This document shows, in pieces, positions 1 to 7,688 of a DNA stretch of 25,839 bases. How positions within the stretch are numbered: the first letter of the stretch is position 1; every line of letters starts with the position of its first letter. This stretch comes from UBA583 sp964429995 (GTDB taxonomy: Archaea > Nanobdellota > Nanobdellia > Woesearchaeales > UBA583), in assembly GCA_964429995.1 (NCBI GenBank), contig CAYSDY010000009.1:1-25839 (forward strand), given 5' to 3'. Both the position numbers and the translations under genes were made by a program. The notes under the pieces are model-generated. The model searched no databases, was not told the origin of the DNA, and saw only the letters and a program-made list of their open reading frames with translations.

Positions 1-36
1 TTCTAATCTTTAAATACTTTATTCTGCTTAAAAGTT

Positions 37-279
37 TTAAACTCCGAACGGAGCCTTATCATAATCATTCTTTAAATATAAACTATTACCAACAATTGTT
101 TCTATTTGACTTGTTCTAACATCATTTACTGATGAACTTTCAACCCCACTTAAAATGTTTGTTGAATATGTTCCAAACCAATTCTGAAAACCAACTACTG
201 CTGTAACTGCAACTAATAATAATAAAGCTGTTGCAACAACTGGAGAGATGCACTTTTTAGAATGAGAATTTGTTATCAT
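37..279 (-). CDS. Short archaeal type IV pilin-like protein
   Basis: An 80-residue protein with a class III (archaeal prepilin) signal: a polar start with two lysines, then CISPVVAT and a continuous hydrophobic helix to about residue 33. The ISPVVAT block is typical of the archaeal pilin N-terminal domain, whose leader is cut by a prepilin peptidase (PibD/FlaK type) before the helix packs into a filament core. The tail of about 45 residues is short for a structural pilin, so it may be a minor subunit or a truncated gene. A TTTAAAAT box 22 bases upstream supports this ATG. Another frame stays open from the stop to the window edge, so a frameshifted longer form cannot be excluded. The pilin class is fairly sure, the exact role is not. 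Confidence 0.75.
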   Translation of the reverse strand: MITNSHSKKCISPVVATALLLLVAVTAVVGFQNWFGTYSTNILSGVESSSVNDVRTSQIETIVGNSLYLKNDYDKAPFGV

Positions 280-301
280 AACAAATTATTAAAAAATCAT
301 T

Positions 302-309
302 ATTTTAAA
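302..309 (-). promoter_or_regulatory. TATA box of the short pilin gene
   Basis: On the minus strand this reads TTTAAAAT, 22 bases before the ATG at 279. That spacing fits a leaderless or near-leaderless archaeal transcript. Confidence 0.5.
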
Positions 310-344
310 TTTTTGTACAATCAATACATAATAACATCTCAACT

Positions 345-2771
345 TTAAAAAAAACTTGTTCCACTCCAAAGCCCTCTTTGTTGATTTTCTTTTGGAGGAA
401 CATGTGAAAATGTACTCTGTGCAAAACCATAACTTACCTCATATCTTTTTCTATTTTCGTAATTTCTTTGAACACTTATCCAGTTAGATATTCCACTATC
501 TACTAAAGGTGATTCTTTTTGTGAAAAAACTGATGGATTAAAAAGCTCAAAAGTGGATTTTAAATGCAAAAGCTTATTGGCTCCTCTACCTCCTGCCTCT
601 ATTATAAATGGCTCGCTAAGTCCAGCATCTCTCATTTTTTTTCTAAGATTGTGCATCCTTAATATTCCAGACCCTATACTGTTATGATCATCATCCTTAC
701 CTGTTGAATCATTAAGATGCACATGTTTCACTATATTGTCTTTCACAAGTTTTTGTGCTTGATCTTCTATCCAGTCATTAAACCTGTTTATTCTTTCTTC
801 TTCTGTTTCTGATTCATTCTTTTTAAAATGTTTTAACCATGTTGCAGCATGTGCAGTATCAAGTGTTCCTGCAATATGTTTTTTGGCAAGTTCTATTGCA
901 TCTTTTCTATCTTTTATTTTTTTACCTGTAAGATTTTCGTATTCCTCTCTTATTTTTTTAAATTCAGGATTGTTACTTAATATGTTATCAGCAAAACTTT
1001 CCCAACCCATTATAATAAGTGATTTAAATTCTTCTATTGATGTAAGATTTCCCATTCCAGGTAACATGTTTTCAGGAGAAATATACAAGGGTCTATTCTC
1101 AAGATCAATATCATTATAATCACTTAAACCAACAAGTCTATCTCTCTCATTTTCTTTTTGTGCAATAAGGTTTGCCAGTTCATCTTGTTTTAAAACATCT
1201 TTTTCATCATAGTATTTCTTTGTTAAATCTTTTATCTGATTATCTATTTTATTTTTTAATTCAATACTTGTTTGTGATTTTAATTTAAGATCCATCTGAT
1301 GTTTTAAGGCTTTAACTCCTAAGTATGCTAATCCTTTTATGTTTTTTTCAAAGGCTGAATCAACAAGCGATAATGTGTTTTCCTGTTTTGTAACAAGTTC
1401 TGATTCTGCCTTGTTTAGTTCTGCAATTTTACTATCAAAAGAAGCCAGTTTTGAATATTCTTCCTGTCCTATTACACTATATTTTAAAGATGAAAGCATC
1501 TGACTTGTTTTTTTTATCTGTTCGTCTAAAACCGATTTTTTTAAAAGATAAGATTCATCTTTCTGATCAAGATTTTTTATTTCAGAATAATATTTTTTTA
1601 GTGTACTCTCAAATTGTTTTATCTGATCAAGCTCTTCTGAATACATTTTATGAAGTTCAACAAGATCATTTCTCATTAATTTTATTTCCTCAAGCTTGTT
1701 AGCATTAAGCTTATTAAAAAAATTCACATCAGCCTGATTTTGAAGATTATAAGATTCAGCCAATGTCTTGTCATAACTACACATTATCTTTTGTTTAAGA
1801 TTAAAAAACATTTTTTTATCTACTTTTTCATCAATAGGAGCATCGGCAGAAAAAAAACCCATAATTTTTTGATATGCATCAATATCAATATGTTTTCCAG
1901 GCTCAACACCAACTTCTAATAGTATTTTTTTTTCATCATCAGTAAAGTTTTTTTCATCTCTTAAAAGGGTTAAATCTGCAAATTCAACTTTTCTATCCAA
2001 TTGTTGTATGTTATCTCCAGTAACTACATAAGGCATAAGATCTGGATTTAATTTTGTTTTTTTCACCTGCTGTTCTATTGCATAAACTTCCCATTTTTGT
2101 ATCCCAGACTTAATTTCTTTTTCATATTTTAATTCAAGTTTATTTTTTTCATCATCGCTTAATCGTTCATATTCATATTTTAATTGATCAACTTTTTCAG
2201 GATTTTCAACAAAAAGTCTGTCGTAAGGATTTCTGTTAAAATAGTTCTTCTCTATCTCTTTTAATTCATTTGGATTATTTTTTTTAAGCCATTCAATATA
2301 ACTTTTTGATAATTTCATTTCTGTTCTTGGACTTGGCAACTCACCTTGTAGATGCATAACGATTGCACCCCCTTTTGTAGTTTCAGATGCAAACTTAACA
2401 GTTTCCTCCATCTCTTTTAAAGCTTCAAGTCTTGCTGATTCATCAAAACCATTTTTTTCAAGACCAGCTAATGATGTCATATTTAAAGATGAATGCACAC
2501 TCATTGTCTGTTGATTCATCTTTGCAAGTTGCATTATTGTTCTTCTTTCCTTATAACCATACTTATCTGGTGTATCAAGTCTTGAAAATTCTCCCTTACC
2601 TGTGTTATTTAGATGAAGTTCAACATGTTTTACTCCCTGCCTTATCTTTATTAAAAGTTCTTTTAACTGATCCCCTCCAGGAACAGTAGTAGTACCAAAA
2701 GATCCAATACTTTCTTTATTGTTCCTTTCATCAAATCTATCATAATCCAAAAAATAATTTATGTTTCCCAT
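345..2771 (-). CDS. Xylose-isomerase/AP-endonuclease-like TIM-barrel protein split by a long coiled-coil insertion
   Basis: An 808-residue protein with two conserved ends and a long middle. The N-terminal part (about 25-170) has the strand-helix pattern of sugar isomerase/endonuclease IV TIM barrels, including VELHL, SVHSSLNMTSLAG and GGAIVMHLQGE. The C-terminal part (about 625-740) supplies the remaining half: a DTAHAATWL segment, then VHLNDSTGKDDDH followed by IGSG, and FIIEAGG. These resemble the metal-binding His/Asp/Glu stations of the superfamily. Between them lie over 400 charged Lys/Glu/Leu-rich residues, largely coiled coil. The substrate cannot be assigned: DNA repair AP endonuclease and sugar isomerase are both possible. 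I start at the ATG at 2771 because a TTTAAATA box sits 28 bases before it; the reading frame extends 15 codons further up, but that part is the promoter and would mimic a membrane segment. Confidence 0.6.
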   Translation of the reverse strand: MGNINYFLDYDRFDERNNKESIGSFGTTTVPGGDQLKELLIKIRQGVKHVELHLNNTGKGEFSRLDTPDKYGYKERRTIMQLAKMNQQTMSVHSSLNMTSLAGLEKNGFDESARLEALKEMEETVKFASETTKGGAIVMHLQGELPSPRTEMKLSKSYIEWLKKNNPNELKEIEKNYFNRNPYDRLFVENPEKVDQLKYEYERLSDDEKNKLELKYEKEIKSGIQKWEVYAIEQQVKKTKLNPDLMPYVVTGDNIQQLDRKVEFADLTLLRDEKNFTDDEKKILLEVGVEPGKHIDIDAYQKIMGFFSADAPIDEKVDKKMFFNLKQKIMCSYDKTLAESYNLQNQADVNFFNKLNANKLEEIKLMRNDLVELHKMYSEELDQIKQFESTLKKYYSEIKNLDQKDESYLLKKSVLDEQIKKTSQMLSSLKYSVIGQEEYSKLASFDSKIAELNKAESELVTKQENTLSLVDSAFEKNIKGLAYLGVKALKHQMDLKLKSQTSIELKNKIDNQIKDLTKKYYDEKDVLKQDELANLIAQKENERDRLVGLSDYNDIDLENRPLYISPENMLPGMGNLTSIEEFKSLIIMGWESFADNILSNNPEFKKIREEYENLTGKKIKDRKDAIELAKKHIAGTLDTAHAATWLKHFKKNESETEEERINRFNDWIEDQAQKLVKDNIVKHVHLNDSTGKDDDHNSIGSGILRMHNLRKKMRDAGLSEPFIIEAGGRGANKLLHLKSTFELFNPSVFSQKESPLVDSGISNWISVQRNYENRKRYEVSYGFAQSTFSHVPPKENQQRGLWSGTSFF

Positions 2772-2799
2772 CAATAATACAATATAAAAAATAAATAAA

Positions 2800-2807
2800 T
2801 ATTTAAA
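2800..2807 (-). promoter_or_regulatory. TATA box that decides the start of the TIM-barrel gene
   Basis: TTTAAATA on the minus strand, 28 bases before the ATG at 2771 and inside the longer open frame that begins at 2816. Its position argues that codons upstream of 2771 are not translated. Confidence 0.5.
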
Positions 2808-2861
2808 ACTTACCAATAATTGAAAAATGAAAATATTAACTAAAAAAATAATGTTATATAA

Positions 2862-3341
2862 TTATACTCTATGTTTTTGTTTATAATCATCACTCTCTTT
2901 CTTAAGATGAGATGCTGCTTTAAACTCTTTTGATAATTTTGAAACTTTTGAAACTCTTGAAACTCTTGCAGCTTTTAAAAGTTTTTCAACTTTAACCAAT
3001 TTAAGTATCTCAAATCTTGGACCTATTGCAGTTGCAAGTAAACCAAAAGGAATTGTTGCAAGAATATCTAGCCAATTTCTTTTAACAAAATCTGTAACAT
3101 CACTAGATTCTCTAAACAATCTTAAAAGATCAAGAGCAAATATGAAAAACACAACAAGATTTACATAAAAATATATTTCTCTTAAAAGTGTAACATCAAT
3201 ACTCATCTTACCAGATTCTCCCATAATTTCTAATATCAAAAATATGGTCACAACAAAAACTGCAATAAATACAAGTAAATCAAGTAGCCTGTCAATACTT
3301 GATTTCTCTTCCACAAAATATTCATCAAAATCCTTTTTCAT
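2862..3341 (-). CDS. Voltage-sensor-domain-like membrane protein without a pore
   Basis: A 159-residue protein arranged like the S1-S4 voltage sensor of ion channels. Hydrophobic segments lie at about 19-40 and 53-75, followed by an S3-like FVKRNWLDILATIPF (85-99) and then an S4-like helix. Basic residues occur at every third position from K114 to K141 (114, 117, 120, 123, 126, 129, 132, 135, 138, 141): ten in a row. The protein ends soon after, with no S5-pore-S6 and no potassium selectivity signature, so it cannot be an ordinary tetrameric channel. It could be a voltage-sensor-only proton channel, a regulatory sensor, or a remnant. A run of near-identical 9-base units in the DNA encodes part of S4. 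A TATA-like ATTTATAG 19 bases before the ATG suggests its own promoter. Confidence 0.65.
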   Translation of the reverse strand: MKKDFDEYFVEEKSSIDRLLDLLVFIAVFVVTIFLILEIMGESGKMSIDVTLLREIYFYVNLVVFFIFALDLLRLFRESSDVTDFVKRNWLDILATIPFGLLATAIGPRFEILKLVKVEKLLKAARVSRVSKVSKLSKEFKAASHLKKESDDYKQKHRV

Positions 3342-3360
3342 TTTATTATTAATACTAGTA

Positions 3361-3368
3361 CTATAAAT
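3361..3368 (-). promoter_or_regulatory. TATA-like box of the voltage-sensor gene
   Basis: ATTTATAG on the minus strand, 19 bases before the ATG at 3341. Confidence 0.35.
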
Positions 3369-3396
3369 ATTTATTTTATATTTTACCTACCACTTT

Positions 3397-5769
3397 TTAG
3401 TAGATTCCAAGTTTTATCATGTTTTCACATGAATTACCATCAATTCCCACAATTTTATAAAGCCACATCTCAATTCCAGAAGGAGTAACCCCATCGCTAC
3501 TTAATTGATAATCAGAAACCGAATAGGCATGTAGAATGCAGTTATCAAATAAAAAATTGTAATATTCTTTAGAAGCATCGTAAGATGTTATGTTAGTAAG
3601 ATTGTAAAGGACAAGATCTGAATCGTTACCAGTACTTATATATTTAAAAAAAACATCTGAAGAATATGAAACATTAACTTTGTAAATCGGAGTATTATAC
3701 CCATATTTGTTAGGATTAATTAGATTTATATAATTGCAACATCCCTTTACAAAAGATGCAAAGTTATAATAATTATCTTTTATATCATTAGAACTAATAG
3801 AAACATTCATTATTCTTATTTCATCAAATAAACCAGAAAATCTATAAGAATCTTTATATGCTATTTCCAAACTATTAAGGCTTCCTATATTTAAACCTGA
3901 TCCGTAAGTATCCATATGATTTGAATTTTTGTAAAGTCTTAAGTTTCCAGAATCTACTGATATTACATAGTAATTCCATTTGTTTATTTCATATGGTGCA
4001 AAAACAAGTTTATCAGAATTTCTTGCAACATACAAAGAATCATTTTCTAAAAAAACATTCATGTCAGCAGTAGAACCATCAATTCTAAAAAGTCCTTGAC
4101 CTGAAAGATTTGAATATGGTTTTATCCAAAATTCTATAGTATAATTATCTTCCAATTTATTGGTTGATGTAAGATTAATTTGTGCATATACATTTTCTCC
4201 ATCACACAATAATCCAGATCCAAAAAGAGAATCTTTATACTCTAATAATAAAACTTTCCTGTTAAATAATATATCAGATATTTGATTCCTAGATAATAAA
4301 ACACTATACATTGCAACCTCATCAACATTACCTTTAAACCCAGAAAAAAACATTTTACCATTATCAACACGCATACCATCATTAATATCTAAAACACCAA
4401 TCAAAAGACCATCAACATAAAGTTCAAAATTATTAATATTTCCTTTCAACACTACATTATGCCAAACATTTTTTTTAAAATCTAAATTAGTCAATATTTC
4501 ATGAGAATTATCCAAGTTATCATAAACTCTTAAAAGAAGTTTACCATTATCTCTTAAAACAGAAAATGAATAATCAAATCCATTAAATGATTTAAAAAAA
4601 TATGAATAGTTATCTTCTAATGGACCCGAAACATCATTTATCCAAAAAGAAATAGTAAAATCTTTTAAAATATCAAATTTTGCTGAATCATAATTTATCT
4701 CAATACTATCTGATTCATTAAGATAAATACATCCTCCATTAAGACAATTCATACTATCGTTTAGAAACAAACCTCCATTAAGTATTCCATCATTTGAATA
4801 TATAGTTGCATCAATAATCTGGCTTTCATTCATAAAATCTTCTGAAAAAGAGTATATAAGTCTTGAATTTCCAGATACATTTCCCAAAATATTGTACTGT
4901 GATGTATCATAAACAGCTCCATATTCAAAATCATGATCAAAACTCCAAAAACCAATCACATCACTATAAGCACCTTTGCTTTTACCAAGAAGTTTTCTTA
5001 AAAAACTACTCCCTGCATAATATTTATAATCCTTATTCATGTAAAGAGCCGAATATGTATTGCTGATTGTTTCATTAAAATTTTCAAACGTCCACTCGTG
5101 ACCTGCAAATTGACGCTCAGCACTTCTTATCGGAACTTTTATACCTGTATGAAACAAAAAATCTGGATTATCTAAATCATATATAGGAACACTTACAGTA
5201 AATGTTTCAAAAGATTCCCAACTACTTAAATTATCGCTCATGTCAAGATTAAAAACAACAACATATTGAAGTCCTAAATAGTAAGGTTGAGTCTCATAAA
5301 CATTGATTTTTAAAATATCAAATGTAAGATTAGCATTATAATCTCTGTTAAAACCATTAACATATTCATATAAAAAATCATTTGCAATCTTCCCATTCAT
5401 CAATGAAGCATTAACACTATCAATTGTTCCATTCATCATACACTCAAACAGGTATGTATTCATTTTTTCATAATCATTTTTATATGATAAGTAAAATGCT
5501 GAATCCTCTGCTGATCTGTTAAGCATTGCATCAATAGAATTATAAAAAGAATAAGTTATAACATTTTTCATGTACACATTTTTAAAATAAAAAAAATCAG
5601 AATTAATTTTTGAAATTCTTGTAGAAATAAAAGTTGCATCTTTTCCATAATCATCATCAATAAGATCAGATTGTATCACAGCAAATATTAAAATAGCAAA
5701 AAATATTGCAAATATTGTAAATACAAAACATTTTCTACGATATTTTAAATAATTTAACTTCATTGCCAT
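3397..5769 (-). CDS. Membrane-anchored surface protein with two LamG-like domains
   Basis: A 790-residue protein with a basic N-terminus (KYRRK) and a single hydrophobic helix at about 14-33, then an all-extracellular-looking body rich in Asn glycosylation sequons. Two concanavalin A/LamG jelly-roll domains are visible: about 273-505 (FTISFWI, WHNVVL, ELYVDGLLIG, DEVAMYSVLLS) and about 520-665 (YTIEFWIKPYS, WNYYVISVDSG, FDEIRIMNVSIS). Residues 40-250 are a separate unrecognised region. Cysteines near 677-678 and in the C-terminal 60 residues could form disulfides. LamG folds usually bind glycans or proteins, so an adhesin is the natural inference. The gene is last in a coupled operon, overlapping the upstream pilin-like gene by 10 bases. 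A GAGGTG Shine-Dalgarno sequence 5 bases before the ATG at 5769 supports this start over the ATG at 5763. Confidence 0.75.
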   Translation of the reverse strand: MAMKLNYLKYRRKCFVFTIFAIFFAILIFAVIQSDLIDDDYGKDATFISTRISKINSDFFYFKNVYMKNVITYSFYNSIDAMLNRSAEDSAFYLSYKNDYEKMNTYLFECMMNGTIDSVNASLMNGKIANDFLYEYVNGFNRDYNANLTFDILKINVYETQPYYLGLQYVVVFNLDMSDNLSSWESFETFTVSVPIYDLDNPDFLFHTGIKVPIRSAERQFAGHEWTFENFNETISNTYSALYMNKDYKYYAGSSFLRKLLGKSKGAYSDVIGFWSFDHDFEYGAVYDTSQYNILGNVSGNSRLIYSFSEDFMNESQIIDATIYSNDGILNGGLFLNDSMNCLNGGCIYLNESDSIEINYDSAKFDILKDFTISFWINDVSGPLEDNYSYFFKSFNGFDYSFSVLRDNGKLLLRVYDNLDNSHEILTNLDFKKNVWHNVVLKGNINNFELYVDGLLIGVLDINDGMRVDNGKMFFSGFKGNVDEVAMYSVLLSRNQISDILFNRKVLLLEYKDSLFGSGLLCDGENVYAQINLTSTNKLEDNYTIEFWIKPYSNLSGQGLFRIDGSTADMNVFLENDSLYVARNSDKLVFAPYEINKWNYYVISVDSGNLRLYKNSNHMDTYGSGLNIGSLNSLEIAYKDSYRFSGLFDEIRIMNVSISSNDIKDNYYNFASFVKGCCNYINLINPNKYGYNTPIYKVNVSYSSDVFFKYISTGNDSDLVLYNLTNITSYDASKEYYNFLFDNCILHAYSVSDYQLSSDGVTPSGIEMWLYKIVGIDGNSCENMIKLGIY

Positions 5770-6308
5770 ACAAACACCTCTAAACGATAAGGACCATATT
5801 TAATATCCCTGTTCCTAAAGGAAAACAATACTCTTGATGAATAAGCAACAGCTTTTGAACTATTCATATCAACATTATCAACACTCAATTTTCTGTAAAG
5901 CATGTAAGACAAAGTACCATCAACAGAAGAAATATTAACTTGAAATGATAAAGTTTTATCCGAATAATCCTTAATAAATATTTCTGTAAGATCTTTTGCA
6001 TCATTATGTTGTCCTTCAGAATAAAATTCCATTATCTGTTCCGCAACAGAATTTTCAATATTTCGTATTTTTGCATTTATAAAAAAATTTCTAACCTGTT
6101 CATTATTTAAATCATTTATTTTTGTATTGGTAAAACTATTAATTATGTTGTTACTAATCTGATGTACGTTTCGATCATCATTAACACCAATATAAAATAC
6201 GTACAAAAGAGAAACAGACAATAAAATTATAACAAACGAAAATATCAAATCAAAAATAAAAATTTGACTTTTTTTTTTAACATCAGCTAGAACTGCAAGG
6301 CTTGCCAT
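5760..6308 (-). CDS. Pilin-like protein, third gene of the surface operon
   Basis: About 175-182 residues: a KKKSQ motif, a hydrophobic helix of about 24 residues (FDLIFSFVIILLSVSLLYVF), then a polar secreted domain. This is the layout of an archaeal pilin-like subunit, with KKKSQ in place of the usual KGQ processing site. In the annotated frame translation starts at the ATG at 6308, inside the preceding gene. An ATG at 6283 overlaps the upstream stop as TGATG, which would be the canonical coupled start. It is out of frame by one base because of a run of ten A bases right after it; with eleven, the protein would begin MLKKKSQ. Either the assembly lost a base or slippage or an internal start is used. 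The pilin-like class is likely; the family is not recognised. Confidence 0.65.
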   Translation of the reverse strand: MASLAVLADVKKKSQIFIFDLIFSFVIILLSVSLLYVFYIGVNDDRNVHQISNNIINSFTNTKINDLNNEQVRNFFINAKIRNIENSVAEQIMEFYSEGQHNDAKDLTEIFIKDYSDKTLSFQVNISSVDGTLSYMLYRKLSVDNVDMNSSKAVAYSSRVLFSFRNRDIKYGPYRLEVFVWQ

Positions 6309-6696
6309 TTACTACAATTTTTCCAGAACCAATTCCATGAATTTCATTATCTGCATCAATCTTTATCAGTTTTCCATCCTTTTCAAACACTATGCAAAAT
6401 TCCTCCTTCATATTCAAAGACTCTTTTATTTCATTTATATCAACCTGCATAAGCCCTTCAACATTTACCTCGTTATTATGCTTTATAACATTCTGATTCT
6501 TTAATTCTTCCATTATTAGCAAAGTAACATGTTCAGATTCCTCAATTATTTTTTTAGATTCATCACTTTCATTATCAACCAATCCATTTACAACAATAAA
6601 TATAAGTGCCATAAGAACTATTACAGCAACTATTATAATATCTGTTGAAAAAGTCTGTCCCTTTTTTTTAAAAATTTTTAAATCACTCATTCCCAT
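6283..6696 (-). CDS. Class III signal-peptide pilin-like protein (KKKGQ type)
   Basis: A 137-residue protein with a short basic leader ending in KKKGQ, then a hydrophobic helix (TDIIIVAVIVLMALIFIVVN) and an acidic extracellular domain of about 95 residues with two cysteines (in EEFCIVF and GKPCSSS). K-G-Q before a hydrophobic helix is a known archaeal prepilin-peptidase site, so the protein is probably processed at the membrane and assembled into, or caps, a filament. It is the second gene of a four-gene operon: its Shine-Dalgarno sequence lies on the stop codon of the upstream secreted protein, and its own stop overlaps a start codon of the next pilin-like gene (TGATG). A minor pilin is more likely than a major one. 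Confidence 0.75.
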   Translation of the reverse strand: MGMSDLKIFKKKGQTFSTDIIIVAVIVLMALIFIVVNGLVDNESDESKKIIEESEHVTLLIMEELKNQNVIKHNNEVNVEGLMQVDINEIKESLNMKEEFCIVFEKDGKLIKIDADNEIHGIGSGKIVVNGKPCSSS

Positions 6697-6703
6697 TTAA
6701 CAT

Positions 6704-6711
6704 ATCACCTC
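6704..6711 (-). promoter_or_regulatory. Strong Shine-Dalgarno site overlapping the upstream stop codon
   Basis: GAGGTGAT on the minus strand matches the anti-Shine-Dalgarno tail of 16S rRNA, lies 7 bases before the ATG at 6696, and contains the TGA stop of the preceding gene. It implies translational coupling inside the operon and contrasts with the leaderless first genes nearby. Confidence 0.7.
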
Positions 6712-7637
6712 GCACAAATATAAACTTTCATATTAACCATCTCGTTACCATAAAGTACAGGATAATCTTTTGATATCAAACTTAAACACTCATCAGATGA
6801 AGCATCAACTTTTAAAATATCAGAGATATCACTTCCTTTCACAACATTCCATGGAGGAGCACACTGAACTTTTGATTCAAAAATACCATCACCATCACTA
6901 TCATAATCTATCCATGAGCCAAGTATTGCACCATTACAGCTCTCAGGAACATTTCTACATGCATTTATCTGTGTTCCACATGCAACATACACCCTTCCAT
7001 CAAGTTTACTTGTACATGAATACGCACATTTTAGAGAACTTGTACTTTGAAACAAACGTCCCCAAACCGTATAAACATATCTATCATGATGATTAAAGGT
7101 TGCATTGCAATCACTAACAAACCCATTTATTCCTGAACTTGTTTTATAAAGACAAGAATAACCAGCAAAAGAATAATCTCTATCACTTAGAACTATATCA
7201 AATTCAGAAAATTCTTCTGGTTTCTTTATACACAACTTATGTGTGTAAAAACTTTCATTGTAAGGAAAAGTTTCATTTGAATCATAATCTTTAAAGCCAA
7301 CTCTTCCACTCATAGAGGATGTAAAATACATAAGAGCATCTGCTCCAGCACTACAGGATTTTGAAACTTCTTTAAACTCAACATCTATAGACCCATAAGG
7401 AGATTTACAACACAAAATTCTGTTATAATTCTCATCCTGTGCTATTGCAACATTTGAACTAAGAGTATATCCATTTAAATCATAAAAATCCTTACTTACA
7501 AACAAAACCGGTTTTTCTCCACTATTTGGCATACACTGATTTTCACGTACCTGACATTCAATAGTATTAAGGGAGGCAAACGCAAAACCTGAAAAACACA
7601 TAAACAGAAAAAACGCAATACAATAGAACTTATTCAT
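6705..7637 (-). CDS. Secreted cysteine-rich protein, first gene of the pilin/LamG operon
   Basis: A 310-residue protein with a classical signal peptide (basic start, hydrophobic core, SGFAFA before SLNTIEC). The mature part has 16 cysteines, an even number that suggests disulfide bonds, and an acidic DYDSDGDG stretch like a calcium-binding loop (EF-hand or thrombospondin-3 style). No family is recognised. I chose the ATG at 7637 because a TATATATAA box lies 20 bases before it; the frame continues 14 codons upstream through that promoter. It leads a tightly packed operon with two pilin-like genes and a LamG surface protein, so a role at the cell surface, perhaps as a filament tip or stabilising protein, is inferred from context only. 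Confidence 0.7.
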   Translation of the reverse strand: MNKFYCIAFFLFMCFSGFAFASLNTIECQVRENQCMPNSGEKPVLFVSKDFYDLNGYTLSSNVAIAQDENYNRILCCKSPYGSIDVEFKEVSKSCSAGADALMYFTSSMSGRVGFKDYDSNETFPYNESFYTHKLCIKKPEEFSEFDIVLSDRDYSFAGYSCLYKTSSGINGFVSDCNATFNHHDRYVYTVWGRLFQSTSSLKCAYSCTSKLDGRVYVACGTQINACRNVPESCNGAILGSWIDYDSDGDGIFESKVQCAPPWNVVKGSDISDILKVDASSDECLSLISKDYPVLYGNEMVNMKVYICAR

Positions 7638-7657
7638 AAAAAATGACAAAAAAAAAA

Positions 7658-7666
7658 TTATATATA
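7658..7666 (-). promoter_or_regulatory. TATA box of the surface operon
   Basis: TATATATAA on the minus strand, 20 bases before the ATG at 7637, with a T-rich stretch between. It is the only convincing promoter seen for the four-gene operon. Confidence 0.5.
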
Positions 7667-7688
7667 CATTTGTCACCACTATTAAATT

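Noticed and set aside
6770..7096. Plus-strand frame of 108 codons rich in His and Gln
   Set aside because: It is antisense to the secreted Cys-rich gene and its composition follows from that gene's codons; no promoter or ribosome site.
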